63,079 bases of DNA, from positions 1 to 63,079 of the forward strand of contig NZ_JAAGWH010000066.1 of assembly GCF_010682105.1 (NCBI RefSeq), in the 5' to 3' direction. Shown in pieces: positions 26,470-34,074 of this stretch. The first letter of the stretch is position 1. Each line of letters starts with the position of its first letter. The stretch comes from Modestobacter muralis (GTDB taxonomy: Bacteria > Actinomycetota > Actinomycetes > Mycobacteriales > Geodermatophilaceae). The notes beneath the pieces were generated by a model. It was not told the DNA's origin and did not search any database. It saw only the letters and a list, made by a program, of their open reading frames with translations. Both the position numbers and the translations under genes were made by a program.

Positions 26470-27086
26470 GCGTGGAGACCAACCCCAAGACGACCCCTCG
26501 GTTCGGCCGCCGTCGACTCTCCATCGCCCGCGTCATCACCGAGGTCAGCGGGCCGGCCCTCTGTGCCGTCACCGGGCTGCTCGTCGTCGCCATCCGCAAC
26601 GCCGGCAGCGGCGCAGGAGCAGCCTGGGGCGGGTTCGCCGCCCTCTTCGTCGCCGGCATCCCCATGGGCTACATCGCCAAGGGCGTCAAGGCCGGCAAGT
26701 GGAGCGACCACCACGTCGCGGACCGCACCAAGCGCGCAGTCCCCCTGCTCATCGCACTGGCATCGGTCGCCGTCTGCGCGGCCGTGCTCGCCGCCGTCGA
26801 CGCGCCGCAGGAACTCGTGGCGCTCGTGCTGGCGATGCTCGCCGGCCTCGCCGCCGTCCTCACCATCACCCACTGGTGGAAGGTCTCCATTCACGCCGCC
26901 GTCGCCGGCGGCCTGCTCGGGATCTTCGTCGTCCTCTTCGGCCCCTGGGCCCTGCTCGGCCTCCCCCTACTGGCCGCCGTCGCCTGGTCCCGCACCGTCC
27001 TGGACGCGCACACCTGGCCGCAAGTCATCGTCGGCGCGCTGCTCGGTGCGGCTGTGGCGGCCGCAGTGTTTCCGCCCCTCCGCTGA
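26466..27086 (+). CDS. PAP2-like membrane protein
   Basis: A 206-residue protein with five to six membrane segments. The second half resembles PAP2 phosphatases: KVSIHAAVAGG sits where PSGH would be, and WSRTVLDAHTWPQVIVGALL resembles SRxxxxxHxxxDVxxG. The expected Ser/Gly of PSGH and the Asp after the catalytic His are replaced (SIHA; HTWPQ), so the activity may be altered. It ends the XRE-ImmA-DUF6545 operon with an ATGA overlap. Confidence 0.75.
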   Translation: MSVETNPKTTPRFGRRRLSIARVITEVSGPALCAVTGLLVVAIRNAGSGAGAAWGGFAALFVAGIPMGYIAKGVKAGKWSDHHVADRTKRAVPLLIALASVAVCAAVLAAVDAPQELVALVLAMLAGLAAVLTITHWWKVSIHAAVAGGLLGIFVVLFGPWALLGLPLLAAVAWSRTVLDAHTWPQVIVGALLGAAVAAAVFPPLR

Positions 27087-27244
27087 CTCTCCTGAGCACC
27101 TGATTTGCGAACCGAGCACTCTTGCCCGTTATCGCTAACATAGAGATGAAGTTGCGGCTGCTGCTAACTGCAAACCGCGAGGTCCGCATGGCGTCCATCC
27201 CAGGCTGGGTGGTTGACGCTGGTGGGCCGGTCGCTCAGTCGACC

Positions 27245-27292
27245 GATTCAGATACATGTCGACACGCCGAACGGGTCTTCCGTATCTGAATC
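27245..27292. promoter_or_regulatory. 11-bp inverted repeat upstream of the small RHH-like gene
   Basis: GATTCAGATAC (27245-27255) and GTATCTGAATC (27282-27292) are perfect inverted repeats with 26 bases between them, and TGTCGACA (27257-27264) lies in the spacer. It is AT-richer than its surroundings and lies 21 bases before the gene at 27314. It may be an operator, or part of a replication or partition locus. Confidence 0.6.
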
Positions 27293-27313
27293 ACATCGGT
27301 GTTAGCTAGCCAC

Positions 27314-27547
27314 ATGTCTCGTAAGCCAAGTGGGGGTCGCCCGAGCAAGGGCGACCGCGACTCGATCATCACCAGGCCGGCTCGTCCGCTCGGGAACGTC
27401 GTGCGCGCCCGGGCTGATGAGGCCGGCATGACCATCAGCGAGTACGTCGCCATGGTCCTGGCCAACGCGCACGGGCTGCCGGAGTACGCGCCCGCGCGCT
27501 CGACGACGCAGGACCAAGGGGTGCTGCCGCTCGGCAAGACCGCCTAA
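27314..27547 (+). CDS. Small ribbon-helix-helix-like protein
   Basis: About 77 residues from the ATG at 27314 (MSRKPSGGRPSKGDRDSIIT). The segment RPLGNVVRARADEAGMTISEYVAMVLANA resembles a ribbon-helix-helix (CopG/Arc-like) DNA-binding fold: a short strand and two helices. It lies between an inverted repeat and a strong hairpin terminator, so it is probably an autoregulated single-gene unit, possibly a copy-number or transfer regulator. Confidence 0.7.
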   Translation: MSRKPSGGRPSKGDRDSIITRPARPLGNVVRARADEAGMTISEYVAMVLANAHGLPEYAPARSTTQDQGVLPLGKTA

Positions 27548-27554
27548 ACGCGGA

Positions 27555-27583
27555 AGGGCGGCTCCCCCAAGGGGAACCGCCCT
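27555..27583 (+). terminator. Intrinsic terminator hairpin
   Basis: Eight bases after the stop, AGGGCGGCTCCCC pairs with GGGGAACCGCCCT, with one mismatch, around a short loop. No U-tract, as usual in high-GC hosts. Confidence 0.75.
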
Positions 27584-27753
27584 GTACCGCTAGATGCCGG
27601 ATCGGTGCGCCAACACCGCGCCCGGCGACACTTCCCCGCCCTGTCACCAACAGGAGGCTTTGTGCTGCCCTCTCATCGTAGAGCGCTGTCCGGAAACGGG
27701 CCAGTGCCACGCTGGAGATTCGCGCACCAGTCCGGCGTGTCCGCCGGGCTGCG

Positions 27754-28845
27754 GTGCTGAGTCGCGCCCTCAAACGCCCCGTCACCACCCGTCGGGTCTC
27801 CGCAGGCATCCACGGAGACCCCGGCGCCACCAGCCGCACGCCGGCCTGGTGGTCAGCTGCGGACTGGACCGCCGAGGTCAAGACCACCCTTCGGGGTCAC
27901 CGCGACGTCTGCCGCGCCCACCACATTGAGCCCGACACCGTGCTCGCCGTGGCCCGCGGCATGGCCAGCTACGCCGACTACACCACCGGACGGGACTGCC
28001 GCCCCACCAACGACCGGCTGGTCGCCGATGTCCAAGTCTCGCTGTCCACCGTCCAGCGGGCCCGCCGAGTGCTCAAGGCACTCGGCTTCGTCGTCGAGCT
28101 CGTCGCCGGCCGGTCGTTCCTCACCCGCGAGGAACGACTGGCGGCCTGGCGCCGGGGATCGACACATCGCCAGCTCGCCGCTGAGTTCGCGCTGTGCAGC
28201 CGCCGCGACCGGCCCCGCCGGCCGCACCGCAGCCGCAGCCATCCCCAGGTCCACCGCTCCGCTGTGGAGCGTGACACCCCACCCGGCTCTCCGAAGGAGA
28301 GCTTGGTTTCTCACCCAAGTAGCACTCATCTTCAAGCCACAGCCGAAACGAGGAAGGCCGCTCCGCGGCCTACACCAACCGAGAGCGTCACTTCCCTAGG
28401 CCGCCGACGAGGTCATCCCTTGGCCAGGAGGCTCGCCGAGGGCGTCCAGCGGCGCCTGAGCTGGACGCGGGGTGTCCCGGCAGCTCGATTGATCCCCCTA
28501 CTCACCCCACACGCCCTGGCCGGGTGGACACCCCGCGACGTCGAGCGCGCCGCCGACGACACCCGCGCGGTCCTGGGCTGGAGGATTCCGGCCAAGCTCG
28601 ACCACCCCGCGGCCTACCTCGCCCGGCTGCTCCGTGGCGTCGACCCCGCCGACCGCCCTGGCGCCCTCGACGAGTTCATCGCCGCCTCCGAGGCCGCCGG
28701 CCGACGGCACGAATTGCAGCTGCGCATCGGCACCCCGTGCGCCCACGGGCAGCCCGCCGGCGACGTCCCGCACCCGGTGCACGGGCATCTGGCCTGCCCG
28801 CTGTGCCGGGCGGCAGCGGCAGCGGCGCCAATCTCATGGCCCTGA
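27754..28845 (+). CDS. Winged-helix protein, putative plasmid replication initiator
   Basis: A 363-residue protein with a winged-helix segment (RPTNDRLVADVQVSLSTVQR, ARRVLKALGFVVELVAGRSF), a basic middle part rich in Arg/His/Ser, and a C-terminal domain (LIPLLTPHALAGWTPRDVER..YLARLLRGVDPADRPGALDEFI). The final part has Cys/His residues (TPCAHGQ, HLACPLCR) that may bind zinc. Proteins of this type precede parAB on actinobacterial plasmids and are often annotated only as HTH proteins. Replication initiation is inferred from position. The GTG start at 27754 lacks a good ribosome site. Confidence 0.6.
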   Translation: MLSRALKRPVTTRRVSAGIHGDPGATSRTPAWWSAADWTAEVKTTLRGHRDVCRAHHIEPDTVLAVARGMASYADYTTGRDCRPTNDRLVADVQVSLSTVQRARRVLKALGFVVELVAGRSFLTREERLAAWRRGSTHRQLAAEFALCSRRDRPRRPHRSRSHPQVHRSAVERDTPPGSPKESLVSHPSSTHLQATAETRKAAPRPTPTESVTSLGRRRGHPLARRLAEGVQRRLSWTRGVPAARLIPLLTPHALAGWTPRDVERAADDTRAVLGWRIPAKLDHPAAYLARLLRGVDPADRPGALDEFIAASEAAGRRHELQLRIGTPCAHGQPAGDVPHPVHGHLACPLCRAAAAAAPISWP

Positions 28846-28877
28846 CCTGCACCGACACACCGGCGGCGTGCTGGCAA

Positions 28878-28915
28878 TGCGGCATGCCGCAGTGGCAGCA
28901 TTGCGGCATGCCGCA
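28878..28915. repeat. Pair of TGCGGCATGCCGCA palindromes before parA
   Basis: The perfect 14-base palindrome TGCGGCATGCCGCA occurs at 28878-28891 and 28902-28915, 24 bases apart centre to centre, directly upstream of parA. A close copy, TGCGGCAAGCCGCA, lies in the parB gene at 29913-29926. The half-site TGCGGCA is also the unit of the two tandem arrays downstream. Probable ParB binding sites giving centromere function and par autoregulation. Confidence 0.7.
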
Positions 28916-28933
28916 CTGCTCACGGACCAGCCC

Positions 28934-29788
28934 ATGTTGACCGCAGCGGTGATCAACCAGAAGGGCGGGGTCGGCAAGACATCAGTCACCCTCCTCCTGG
29001 CCGGAGCCGCCGCCGCCCAGGGCCTGCGGGTCCTCGTCATCGACCTCGACCAGCAGGGCAACGCCAGCTCCTCCCTCGGCGTCACCGGCGAGACCGCCGA
29101 GTTCACCGCCTACGAGGTCCTCGACCAGGCCAAGCCCGGCGTCGCCACCGCGGCCGCAGTCCCCGCTCCCGCCTGGCCAGGGGTGTCGGTCATCGCCGCC
29201 CACCGCAGCCTCGCCCAGCTCAACATGAGCGCCGAGCTGGGCATCGAGAGCCGGCTGCGCACCTCGCTGCAGGGGGTCACCGACTGGGACCTCGTCCTCA
29301 TCGACTGCCCGCCGGCGGTGGACCGCATGGTGCAGAACGCCCTCACTGCGGCCAACGTCGCCGTCATCGTCACCCAGCCCACCCGGTACTCCCTCGAGGG
29401 TGTCGGGCAGGTCATGGACACCATCGAGAAGGTCCAGGCCTTCCTCAATGCCGGCCTGGTCATCGGCGGCGCGATCATCAACGGCCTGCGCCCGCGCACC
29501 CGCGAGGCAGGTCTGCGCGTCGACGAGCTCCGCACCAACCTCGACACCGCGGTCTGGGAGCCGGCCATCCCCGAGCGCCAGATCATCCGCGAGATGGAAG
29601 GCGCCGGCGTGCCGCTCAACGACTTCGGCCGCGACGCCCAACCCGTCGCCCGCGTCGTCGACGTCCTCCTGGCCCGACTGCTGTGGCTTGACGGCACCTA
29701 CCGGGCCGCCCACCCCGACCGCGACCCCGAGGTGCTCTACACGCAGTACCTGGCGTGGCTCGCCGCCAACGAGAAGGTGACCTCCTGA
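28934..29788 (+). CDS. parA: ParA family partition ATPase
   Basis: A 284-residue P-loop ATPase starting at the ATG at 28934. Motifs: deviant Walker A INQKGGVGKTSVT (residues about 7-19), A' VIDLDQQGNASSSLG, Walker B VLIDCPP. It lacks the N-terminal HTH of type Ia ParA, so it is a type Ib-like ParA, which fits the small ribbon-helix-helix partner encoded next (TGATG overlap). It would move plasmid copies over the nucleoid. The two palindromes upstream probably serve as operator and centromere. Confidence 0.93.
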   Translation: MLTAAVINQKGGVGKTSVTLLLAGAAAAQGLRVLVIDLDQQGNASSSLGVTGETAEFTAYEVLDQAKPGVATAAAVPAPAWPGVSVIAAHRSLAQLNMSAELGIESRLRTSLQGVTDWDLVLIDCPPAVDRMVQNALTAANVAVIVTQPTRYSLEGVGQVMDTIEKVQAFLNAGLVIGGAIINGLRPRTREAGLRVDELRTNLDTAVWEPAIPERQIIREMEGAGVPLNDFGRDAQPVARVVDVLLARLLWLDGTYRAAHPDRDPEVLYTQYLAWLAANEKVTS

Positions 29789-30144
29789 TGGCACCCCGAC
29801 CGCAAGCAGCCCCCTCGGCCGGCCTGCGCAGGACCCGCCCCGACGACCACGCATTCGTGCCTGCAGGTGCCCAGCCCGCCGGCCCCGCGGTCAGCCCGGA
29901 CGGTGCCGCCACTGCGGCAAGCCGCAATGACGGCACCCAGGCTGCGGCCGCCGCCCCTCAGGAAGCGCTGGTCAAGATCTCCACCCGCATCCCGCCGGCG
30001 GTCCACCGGTTCATCAAGGTCGTCTGTGCCGAAGAGGACCTGACGACCCAGGGCATCGCCGTCGACGCCCTCATCGCCCACCTCGAGAAGCTGGGCCACC
30101 CCCTTCCCGACGACCTCCTGCAGATGCTCCGGCCACTGCACTGA
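29788..30144 (+). CDS. parB: Ribbon-helix-helix centromere-binding ParB
   Basis: A 118-residue protein. The first 60 residues are flexible (Ala/Pro/Gly-rich). The C-terminal half, KISTRIPPAVHRFIKVVCAE then EDLTTQGIAVDALIAHLEKL, has the strand-helix-helix order of ribbon-helix-helix ParB/ParG/omega proteins. A mobile N-terminal tail that stimulates ParA is typical of this class. Coupled to parA by TGATG. Omega-type proteins bind tandem 7-8-bp repeats, which fits the TGCGGCAN arrays. One repeat copy (29913-29926) lies inside this gene. Confidence 0.85.
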   Translation: MAPRPQAAPSAGLRRTRPDDHAFVPAGAQPAGPAVSPDGAATAASRNDGTQAAAAAPQEALVKISTRIPPAVHRFIKVVCAEEDLTTQGIAVDALIAHLEKLGHPLPDDLLQMLRPLH

Positions 30145-30189
30145 GCTGCCGGCCGCCGCACGAAGAGCGCGGCGGCCGGCAGTCCTTGT

Positions 30190-30260
30190 TGCGCTATTGC
30201 GCCATGCGGCTCTCCGCCGATGCGGCATTGCGGCATTGCGGCAATGCGGCAATGCGGCTC
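30190..30260. repeat. parS: 8-bp iteron array TGCGGCAN, copy 1
   Basis: Five consecutive 8-base units starting at 30221 read TGCGGCAT, TGCGGCAT, TGCGGCAA, TGCGGCAA, TGCGGCTC. Degenerate units (TGCGCTAT, TGCGCCA, TGCGGCTC) precede from 30190. The array begins 46 bases after parB. The helical phasing and the RHH ParB suggest a centromere. Confidence 0.75.
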
Positions 30261-30296
30261 GGAGGATGGCAGGAAGTGCGCGAAAGGCCAGGCCAG

Positions 30297-30605
30297 GGGC
30301 CCGCTGCGCGGCGCCGGCTACGCCGTCGTCTCTGACCGCCTCCGGCGGGCTGTCACCAAATTGCACCCCCGACCCGTCCGGCAGCTCAGCGTAGGGACCT
30401 TCCGCGCCCCGCTACGGCCACCCGCGTTCATGATCCTTTGACCCTCCGGGCGCTGCGCTGCCAAAGCATCGTGAGCGCGGGCGTCCTCCGCTCCTCCGCT
30501 CCAGGTCCCCGAGCAGAGCTCTTTGCCGGACGGGCCGGGGGAATGGGTCAGACAGAGACCCGAACGCATCCCCTCCCGTCGTCTGGCGGAGCAGGGGAGC
30601 CAGCC
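30297..30605 (+). ncRNA. Duplicated structured leader element, copy 1
   Basis: The core (30366-30541, 176 nt) folds into nested helices. P1: CCCCC plus CCCGTCCGGCA (30373-30383) pairs with TGCCGGACGGG (30524-30534) plus GGGGG. P2: GGGACCT (30394-30400) with AGGTCCC (30503-30509). P3: a 20-position stem 30421-30440 with 30462-30481, one C-C mismatch and two U-G pairs. A small hairpin CCGCC-TCC-GGCGG lies at 30336-30348. Copy 2 at 31916-32091 has the same length and keeps P3 by paired changes. Downstream, TCCCCT (30569-30574) can pair with the ribosome site AGGGGA (30593-30598) of the gene at 30606. Family unknown to me. Confidence 0.7.
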
Positions 30606-31163
30606 ATGACCAGCCACAACCCGGGCACCAGCGGTCAGCAGTTCGTCCGCGCCACCGTCCACCTCGCCGGAGCCGTGACGGTCGAGACCGGACACATGGC
30701 GCAGTACAGCGCGGAGCACATCCAGGCCCGCATCGGCGGAGTGTTGATCTACTTCCTCGACCTGGCCGCCGTGGACGCCTTCGCCGCCAGCGTCAGCCAG
30801 GCCGCCGAGTTCGGCCGCACGGCGTTCCGGCAGCGGAGCACCTACTGCCTGCCCGACGAGCTGATCGCCAATACCCAGGAGGTGTGCCTGGTCGTGCGGC
30901 TGCAGGGCCACCAGGAGCCCGCTGAGCGCAACGGCGCGGTCGCCAACGACAGCACCGGCGGCCGCGGACACGTCATCGTCGGCGTCGGCGCGCTGCGGCT
31001 GTTCCTGCACGACCCGCAGGCCCTGCAGCGGCTGGTGCACGTCACCGACACCGTCGCCCGCCTCGCCGCCGCCCTGTGGCCCGCCCTCACGCTGGACGAG
31101 ATCGAGTCCCGCGACACCTACGCGGAACGTTGGGAGGAGCAGCAGCGGCAGGCCCGGCGCTGA
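30606..31163 (+). CDS. Hypothetical protein behind structured element copy 1
   Basis: A 185-residue protein from the ATG at 30606 with AGGGGAG upstream. It reads as an alpha/beta protein without signal peptide or membrane segment: FVRATVHLAGAVTVETGHMA, RIGGVLIYFLDLAAVDAFAA, ELIANTQEVCLVVRLQGHQE, HVIVGVGALRLFLHDPQALQ, then a C-terminal helix rich in Glu/Gln/Arg. No family is recognised. Its leader is the structured element and TGCGGCAN array, shared with the ParB-like gene at 32159, so both are probably regulated together. Confidence 0.75.
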   Translation: MTSHNPGTSGQQFVRATVHLAGAVTVETGHMAQYSAEHIQARIGGVLIYFLDLAAVDAFAASVSQAAEFGRTAFRQRSTYCLPDELIANTQEVCLVVRLQGHQEPAERNGAVANDSTGGRGHVIVGVGALRLFLHDPQALQRLVHVTDTVARLAAALWPALTLDEIESRDTYAERWEEQQRQARR

Positions 31164-31173
31164 TCTGAGGGCA

Positions 31174-31256
31174 GGCGCCCGGTCATCAAGGCCGGGCGCC
31201 CGCCGCCGATCCGGCGTGGGCGCGGGACGACCGGGCATCGAGCCCGGGCGTCCCGC
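31174..31256 (+). terminator. Two consecutive hairpins after the 30606 gene
   Basis: GGCGCCCGG (31174-31182) pairs with CCGGGCGCC (31192-31200), 10 bases after the stop. A second, longer hairpin follows at 31222-31256 (GCGGGACG and CCGGGC arms with their complements). Probable transcription terminators. Confidence 0.75.
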
Positions 31257-31376
31257 CTCGCGGCATCCCAGCGTCCACCGACGAGATGGCGGCACCGGCG
31301 TCCACACACCCAGGTGTTGTCCACAAAAGCCGGAATGACCGCCCCGCAACAACACCGGGGCGCCCACGCTCACCCC

Positions 31377-31697
31377 ATGACCAAGCCCCTGAACACCCGT
31401 CCCGGCCAGATCACCCAGCTCGCCGTCACCTACGAGATCCGCCGCAGCCACGACAACAGCGTCATCAGCGCGCACTGCTGCCAGCCCTGCGCCAGCGTCG
31501 CCTTTGGCCGGCTGCACCTGGCCGACATGATGGGCGGGGAGAACCAGCCCGGCCCCCTGGAGTACCTCGAGGCTCGCGTCATTGAGGTGGCCACCGGCGA
31601 GTGGACCCTGTTCACCCAGGCCCTGGTCCCCCTTGATGGCATCCCGCCGGTGAAGGACGAGAACTACCCGCACTACCTCTATGACGGGATCATGTGA
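31377..31697 (+). CDS. Hypothetical protein
   Basis: About 106 residues from the ATG at 31377; an ATG at 31335 is alternative, and neither has a clear ribosome site. Sequence features: ITQLAVTYEIRRSHDNSVIS, then a cysteine cluster AHCCQPCASVAFGRLH, then EYLEARVIEVATGEWTLFTQ. The CC-x2-C group could bind metal. It lies between the two structured-element loci and is probably a small plasmid-borne accessory gene. No family recognised. Confidence 0.6.
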   Translation: MTKPLNTRPGQITQLAVTYEIRRSHDNSVISAHCCQPCASVAFGRLHLADMMGGENQPGPLEYLEARVIEVATGEWTLFTQALVPLDGIPPVKDENYPHYLYDGIM

Positions 31698-31753
31698 GGC
31701 CGCACCAGAGCCAGCTCCGAGGGCCGACCCAGCCCAGGAGAGCACCGAGTTGT

Positions 31754-31817
31754 TGCGGCACTGCGGCACTGCGGCACTGCGGCACTGCGGCACTGCGGCA
31801 CTGCGGCACCGCGGTAT
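31754..31817. repeat. parS: 8-bp iteron array TGCGGCAC, copy 2
   Basis: Seven perfect tandem copies of TGCGGCAC (31754-31809) followed by one degenerate copy CGCGGTAT. It shares the seven-base core with the array at 30221 and the palindromes before parA. It lies 29 bases before the second structured element. Probable ParB-bound iterons. Confidence 0.8.
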
Positions 31818-31845
31818 GGCGGCGACGGCCCACCAGCACCCTTCG

Positions 31846-32158
31846 GGCCCCGCTCCGCGGGGCGCCGGCTGCGCCGTCGATCGGACCGCCTTCGGCGGGC
31901 TGCCACCAACGAGCGCCCCCGACCCGTCCGGCAGCTCAGCGTAGGGACCTTCCGCGCCCCACTCCGGCCGTCCGGAGTCATGATCCTTTGACCCTGCGGG
32001 CGCTTCGCTGTCAAAGCATCGTGACTCCGGCCGTCCTCCGCTCCTCCGCTCCAGGTCCCTGAGCAGAGCTCTTTGCCGGACGGGCCGGGGGAGTGGTGGA
32101 AGGACACCAGTCCCGTACCCCTCCCGATCCGGCTTCGGCTCACGATCAGGAGGACCAC
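31846..32158 (+). ncRNA. Duplicated structured leader element, copy 2
   Basis: The core at 31916-32091 is 176 nt, exactly as copy 1. P1 (31923-31933 with 32074-32084) and P2 (31944-31950 with 32053-32059) are identical to copy 1. P3 pairs 31972-31991 with 32011-32030, keeping the same C-C mismatch. Against copy 1, one C-G pair becomes G-C, one G-C becomes A-U, and one U-G becomes G-C, so the stem is conserved while its sequence changes. CCTCCCGATC (32120-32129) can pair, with one mismatch, with GATCAGGAGG (32144-32153), covering the ribosome site of the gene at 32159. Confidence 0.7.
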
Positions 32159-33805
32159 ATGACCACCGTCCAGACTCCCGGCACCGGCACCATCCCCGCC
32201 GTTGAGCCCAACGTGACCGCCGTCCTCACCGAGCAGATCGCAGAGGGTGCCGGGACCGAGGAGCAGCAGACCGAGCACGAGGCCACCAGCGCCAACAGCC
32301 GCGAGAGCGACGGGACGGGGGAGGGCACCGGGTCCGCGCACGAGTTCAAGTGGCTGGACCCCGCCACCCTGCGGGTCCACCCGCGCAACGTCCGCGACGA
32401 CCTGGGCGACCTCACCGGCCTGGCCGACTCCATCACCGCCCAGGGCGTGCTGGAGGCCTTGACCGTCGTCCCGCACGTCGACGCCGAGGGAGTGCCCGGC
32501 TACCAGCTCGTCGCCGGTCACCGCCGGGCCGCCGCCGCCGTCATCGCCCGCGCTGTCGCGGTGGCGTGCATCGTGCGCCACGACCTGGCCGCCACCGCTG
32601 AGGACCGGGCCGGGCAGGCCCGCCACGTCGGCGCGATGCTGTCGGAGAACCTGCACCGCGCCGGACTGTCGGCCGTAGAGGAGGCCCGAGGCGTGCAGGC
32701 CATGATCGACCTGGGCGAGTCGGTAACGAAGGTGGCCAAGGGCACCGGCCTCGGCCGCAAGCGCGTCGCCAAGGCCGCCGGGGTCGCCCGGCTGAACGAG
32801 GCCACCGCCGCCGCTGTCACGGCCGCCGACCTGACCCTCGACCAGGCCGCTGCCGTCGCCGTCTACGCCGACGACACCGACGCCACCGCCGCCCTGATCG
32901 AAGCCGCCACCGCCGGGCCGGGGCAGTTCGCCCACGCCTTGACCCGCGCCAAGCACGCCCGCGAGCAGGCCCAGCGGGCCGCCGCCCTGCTGGCCGAGTT
33001 GACCGAGGCCGGGCGGCGGGTGCTCGAGACGGGAGACGGCGCGCAGCTGTCCCGCCTCAGCCAGCTGGCCCACGACGGGGCGGACCTGACCGCCGAGGCC
33101 CATGCGGCGTGCGAGGGGTCGGCGGTCTACCTGTCCAACAGTTGGAACGGCGTGCACGCCGTCGAGGTGTGCACCGACCCGGCGGGGTTCGGGCACGCCA
33201 ACCGCTGCAGCGGGTCGACCATGCTGCCCACCGCCGCCGTCACCGACTCCGAGCGCGCCCTCGCCAGCGACGCCCGCCGCGCCGTCATCGCAGGCAACCG
33301 CGACATGGCGGCCGCGAACGAGACCCGGCGGGAGTGGGTGCGGGCGCTGCTGCTGCGCAAGACCGCACCCAAGGGCGCGCTTCGGTTCGCCGTCGAGACC
33401 ATGACGAGTGACCCCCGGTCGGTGTCGCGGTGGCTGTCGGGGCAGTCCAACGCCGCCCAGGATGGGGCGAGCGCGGACCTGCACATCAAGGCCCCCGGCC
33501 TGTGGTCGACCGTGAAGGGCGAGCCGACGCTGACCAGCGGTGAGCCGCTGAGCGACGGGCGGCTGCCGGTCGCGCTGCTGGGCCACGTCGCTGGAGCGAT
33601 CGAAACCGGATTCCACAAGGGCACCTGGCGCAACCCCAGCGCCAGCGACGCTCGGTGGCTGCGGTTCCTGGTCGCATGCGGCTACACCCTGGCCGAGGTC
33701 GAGCAGCGCATCGTCGACGCGATCGACGCGCGCACCAGCGACCACGACACCGAATCCAACCCGACCACCGACGAGGACTCGGACGAGGACCTCGCCGACG
33801 ACTGA
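32159..33805 (+). CDS. ParB/Spo0J-nuclease-fold protein
   Basis: A 548-residue protein from the ATG at 32159, with CAGGAGGACC upstream. A disordered N-terminus is followed by a ParB N-terminal domain: LDPATLRVHPRNVRDDLGDL, then GYQLVAGHRRAAAAVIARAV (the GERR-like motif reads GHRR). A helical HTH region follows (SAVEEARGVQAMIDLGESVT, KVAKGTGLGRKRVAKAAGVA). The long C-terminal half is unassigned and has an acidic tail. The actual partition partner is probably the RHH protein, so this may be a plasmid ParB-like nuclease or transcription factor. Its leader holds element copy 2. Confidence 0.85.
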   Translation: MTTVQTPGTGTIPAVEPNVTAVLTEQIAEGAGTEEQQTEHEATSANSRESDGTGEGTGSAHEFKWLDPATLRVHPRNVRDDLGDLTGLADSITAQGVLEALTVVPHVDAEGVPGYQLVAGHRRAAAAVIARAVAVACIVRHDLAATAEDRAGQARHVGAMLSENLHRAGLSAVEEARGVQAMIDLGESVTKVAKGTGLGRKRVAKAAGVARLNEATAAAVTAADLTLDQAAAVAVYADDTDATAALIEAATAGPGQFAHALTRAKHAREQAQRAAALLAELTEAGRRVLETGDGAQLSRLSQLAHDGADLTAEAHAACEGSAVYLSNSWNGVHAVEVCTDPAGFGHANRCSGSTMLPTAAVTDSERALASDARRAVIAGNRDMAAANETRREWVRALLLRKTAPKGALRFAVETMTSDPRSVSRWLSGQSNAAQDGASADLHIKAPGLWSTVKGEPTLTSGEPLSDGRLPVALLGHVAGAIETGFHKGTWRNPSASDARWLRFLVACGYTLAEVEQRIVDAIDARTSDHDTESNPTTDEDSDEDLADD

Positions 33806-33806
33806 C

Positions 33807-33842
33807 CTGGGGCGGGGCCGCCAACCGGCGGCCCCGCCCCAG
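33807..33842 (+). terminator. Perfect 16-bp terminator hairpin
   Basis: CTGGGGCGGGGCCGCC pairs perfectly with GGCGGCCCCGCCCCAG around AACC, starting three bases after the stop codon. No U-tract. Likely very strong. Confidence 0.85.
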
Positions 33843-33920
33843 CGGCCCGGCACCCGCCCAGTTGCACCGCCGGTCGGGTGCCGGGGCTCCTGCGGGGGTC
33901 GCGCGCACGTCCCGCCGTTG

Positions 33921-33974
33921 GCGCGTCGGGACCCCCGTCAGCAAGCTGCCGGCGGGCCTGGCGGCCCGACGCGC
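33921..33974. repeat. 10-bp inverted repeat in the 33.8-34.1 kb gap
   Basis: GCGCGTCGGG (33921-33930) and CCCGACGCGC (33965-33974) can form a long hairpin between convergent genes. It may serve as the terminator for the minus-strand toxin gene or be a leftover of DNA rearrangement. Nothing else is visible between 33843 and 34074. Confidence 0.5.
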
Positions 33975-34074
33975 TCGCCGGCCACGCCAGTGAGCACTTC
34001 CCGCAGCTGCCGGCCGCGCTGAGCGGCTACGGCACCCCGGCTGCAGGCGTCACCGGCCCGCTGCGGGGCTGCGG

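Noticed and set aside
30190-31817. CRISPR array
   Set aside because: The repeats are 8 bp in strict tandem without unique spacers, and no cas genes are present; partition iterons fit better.
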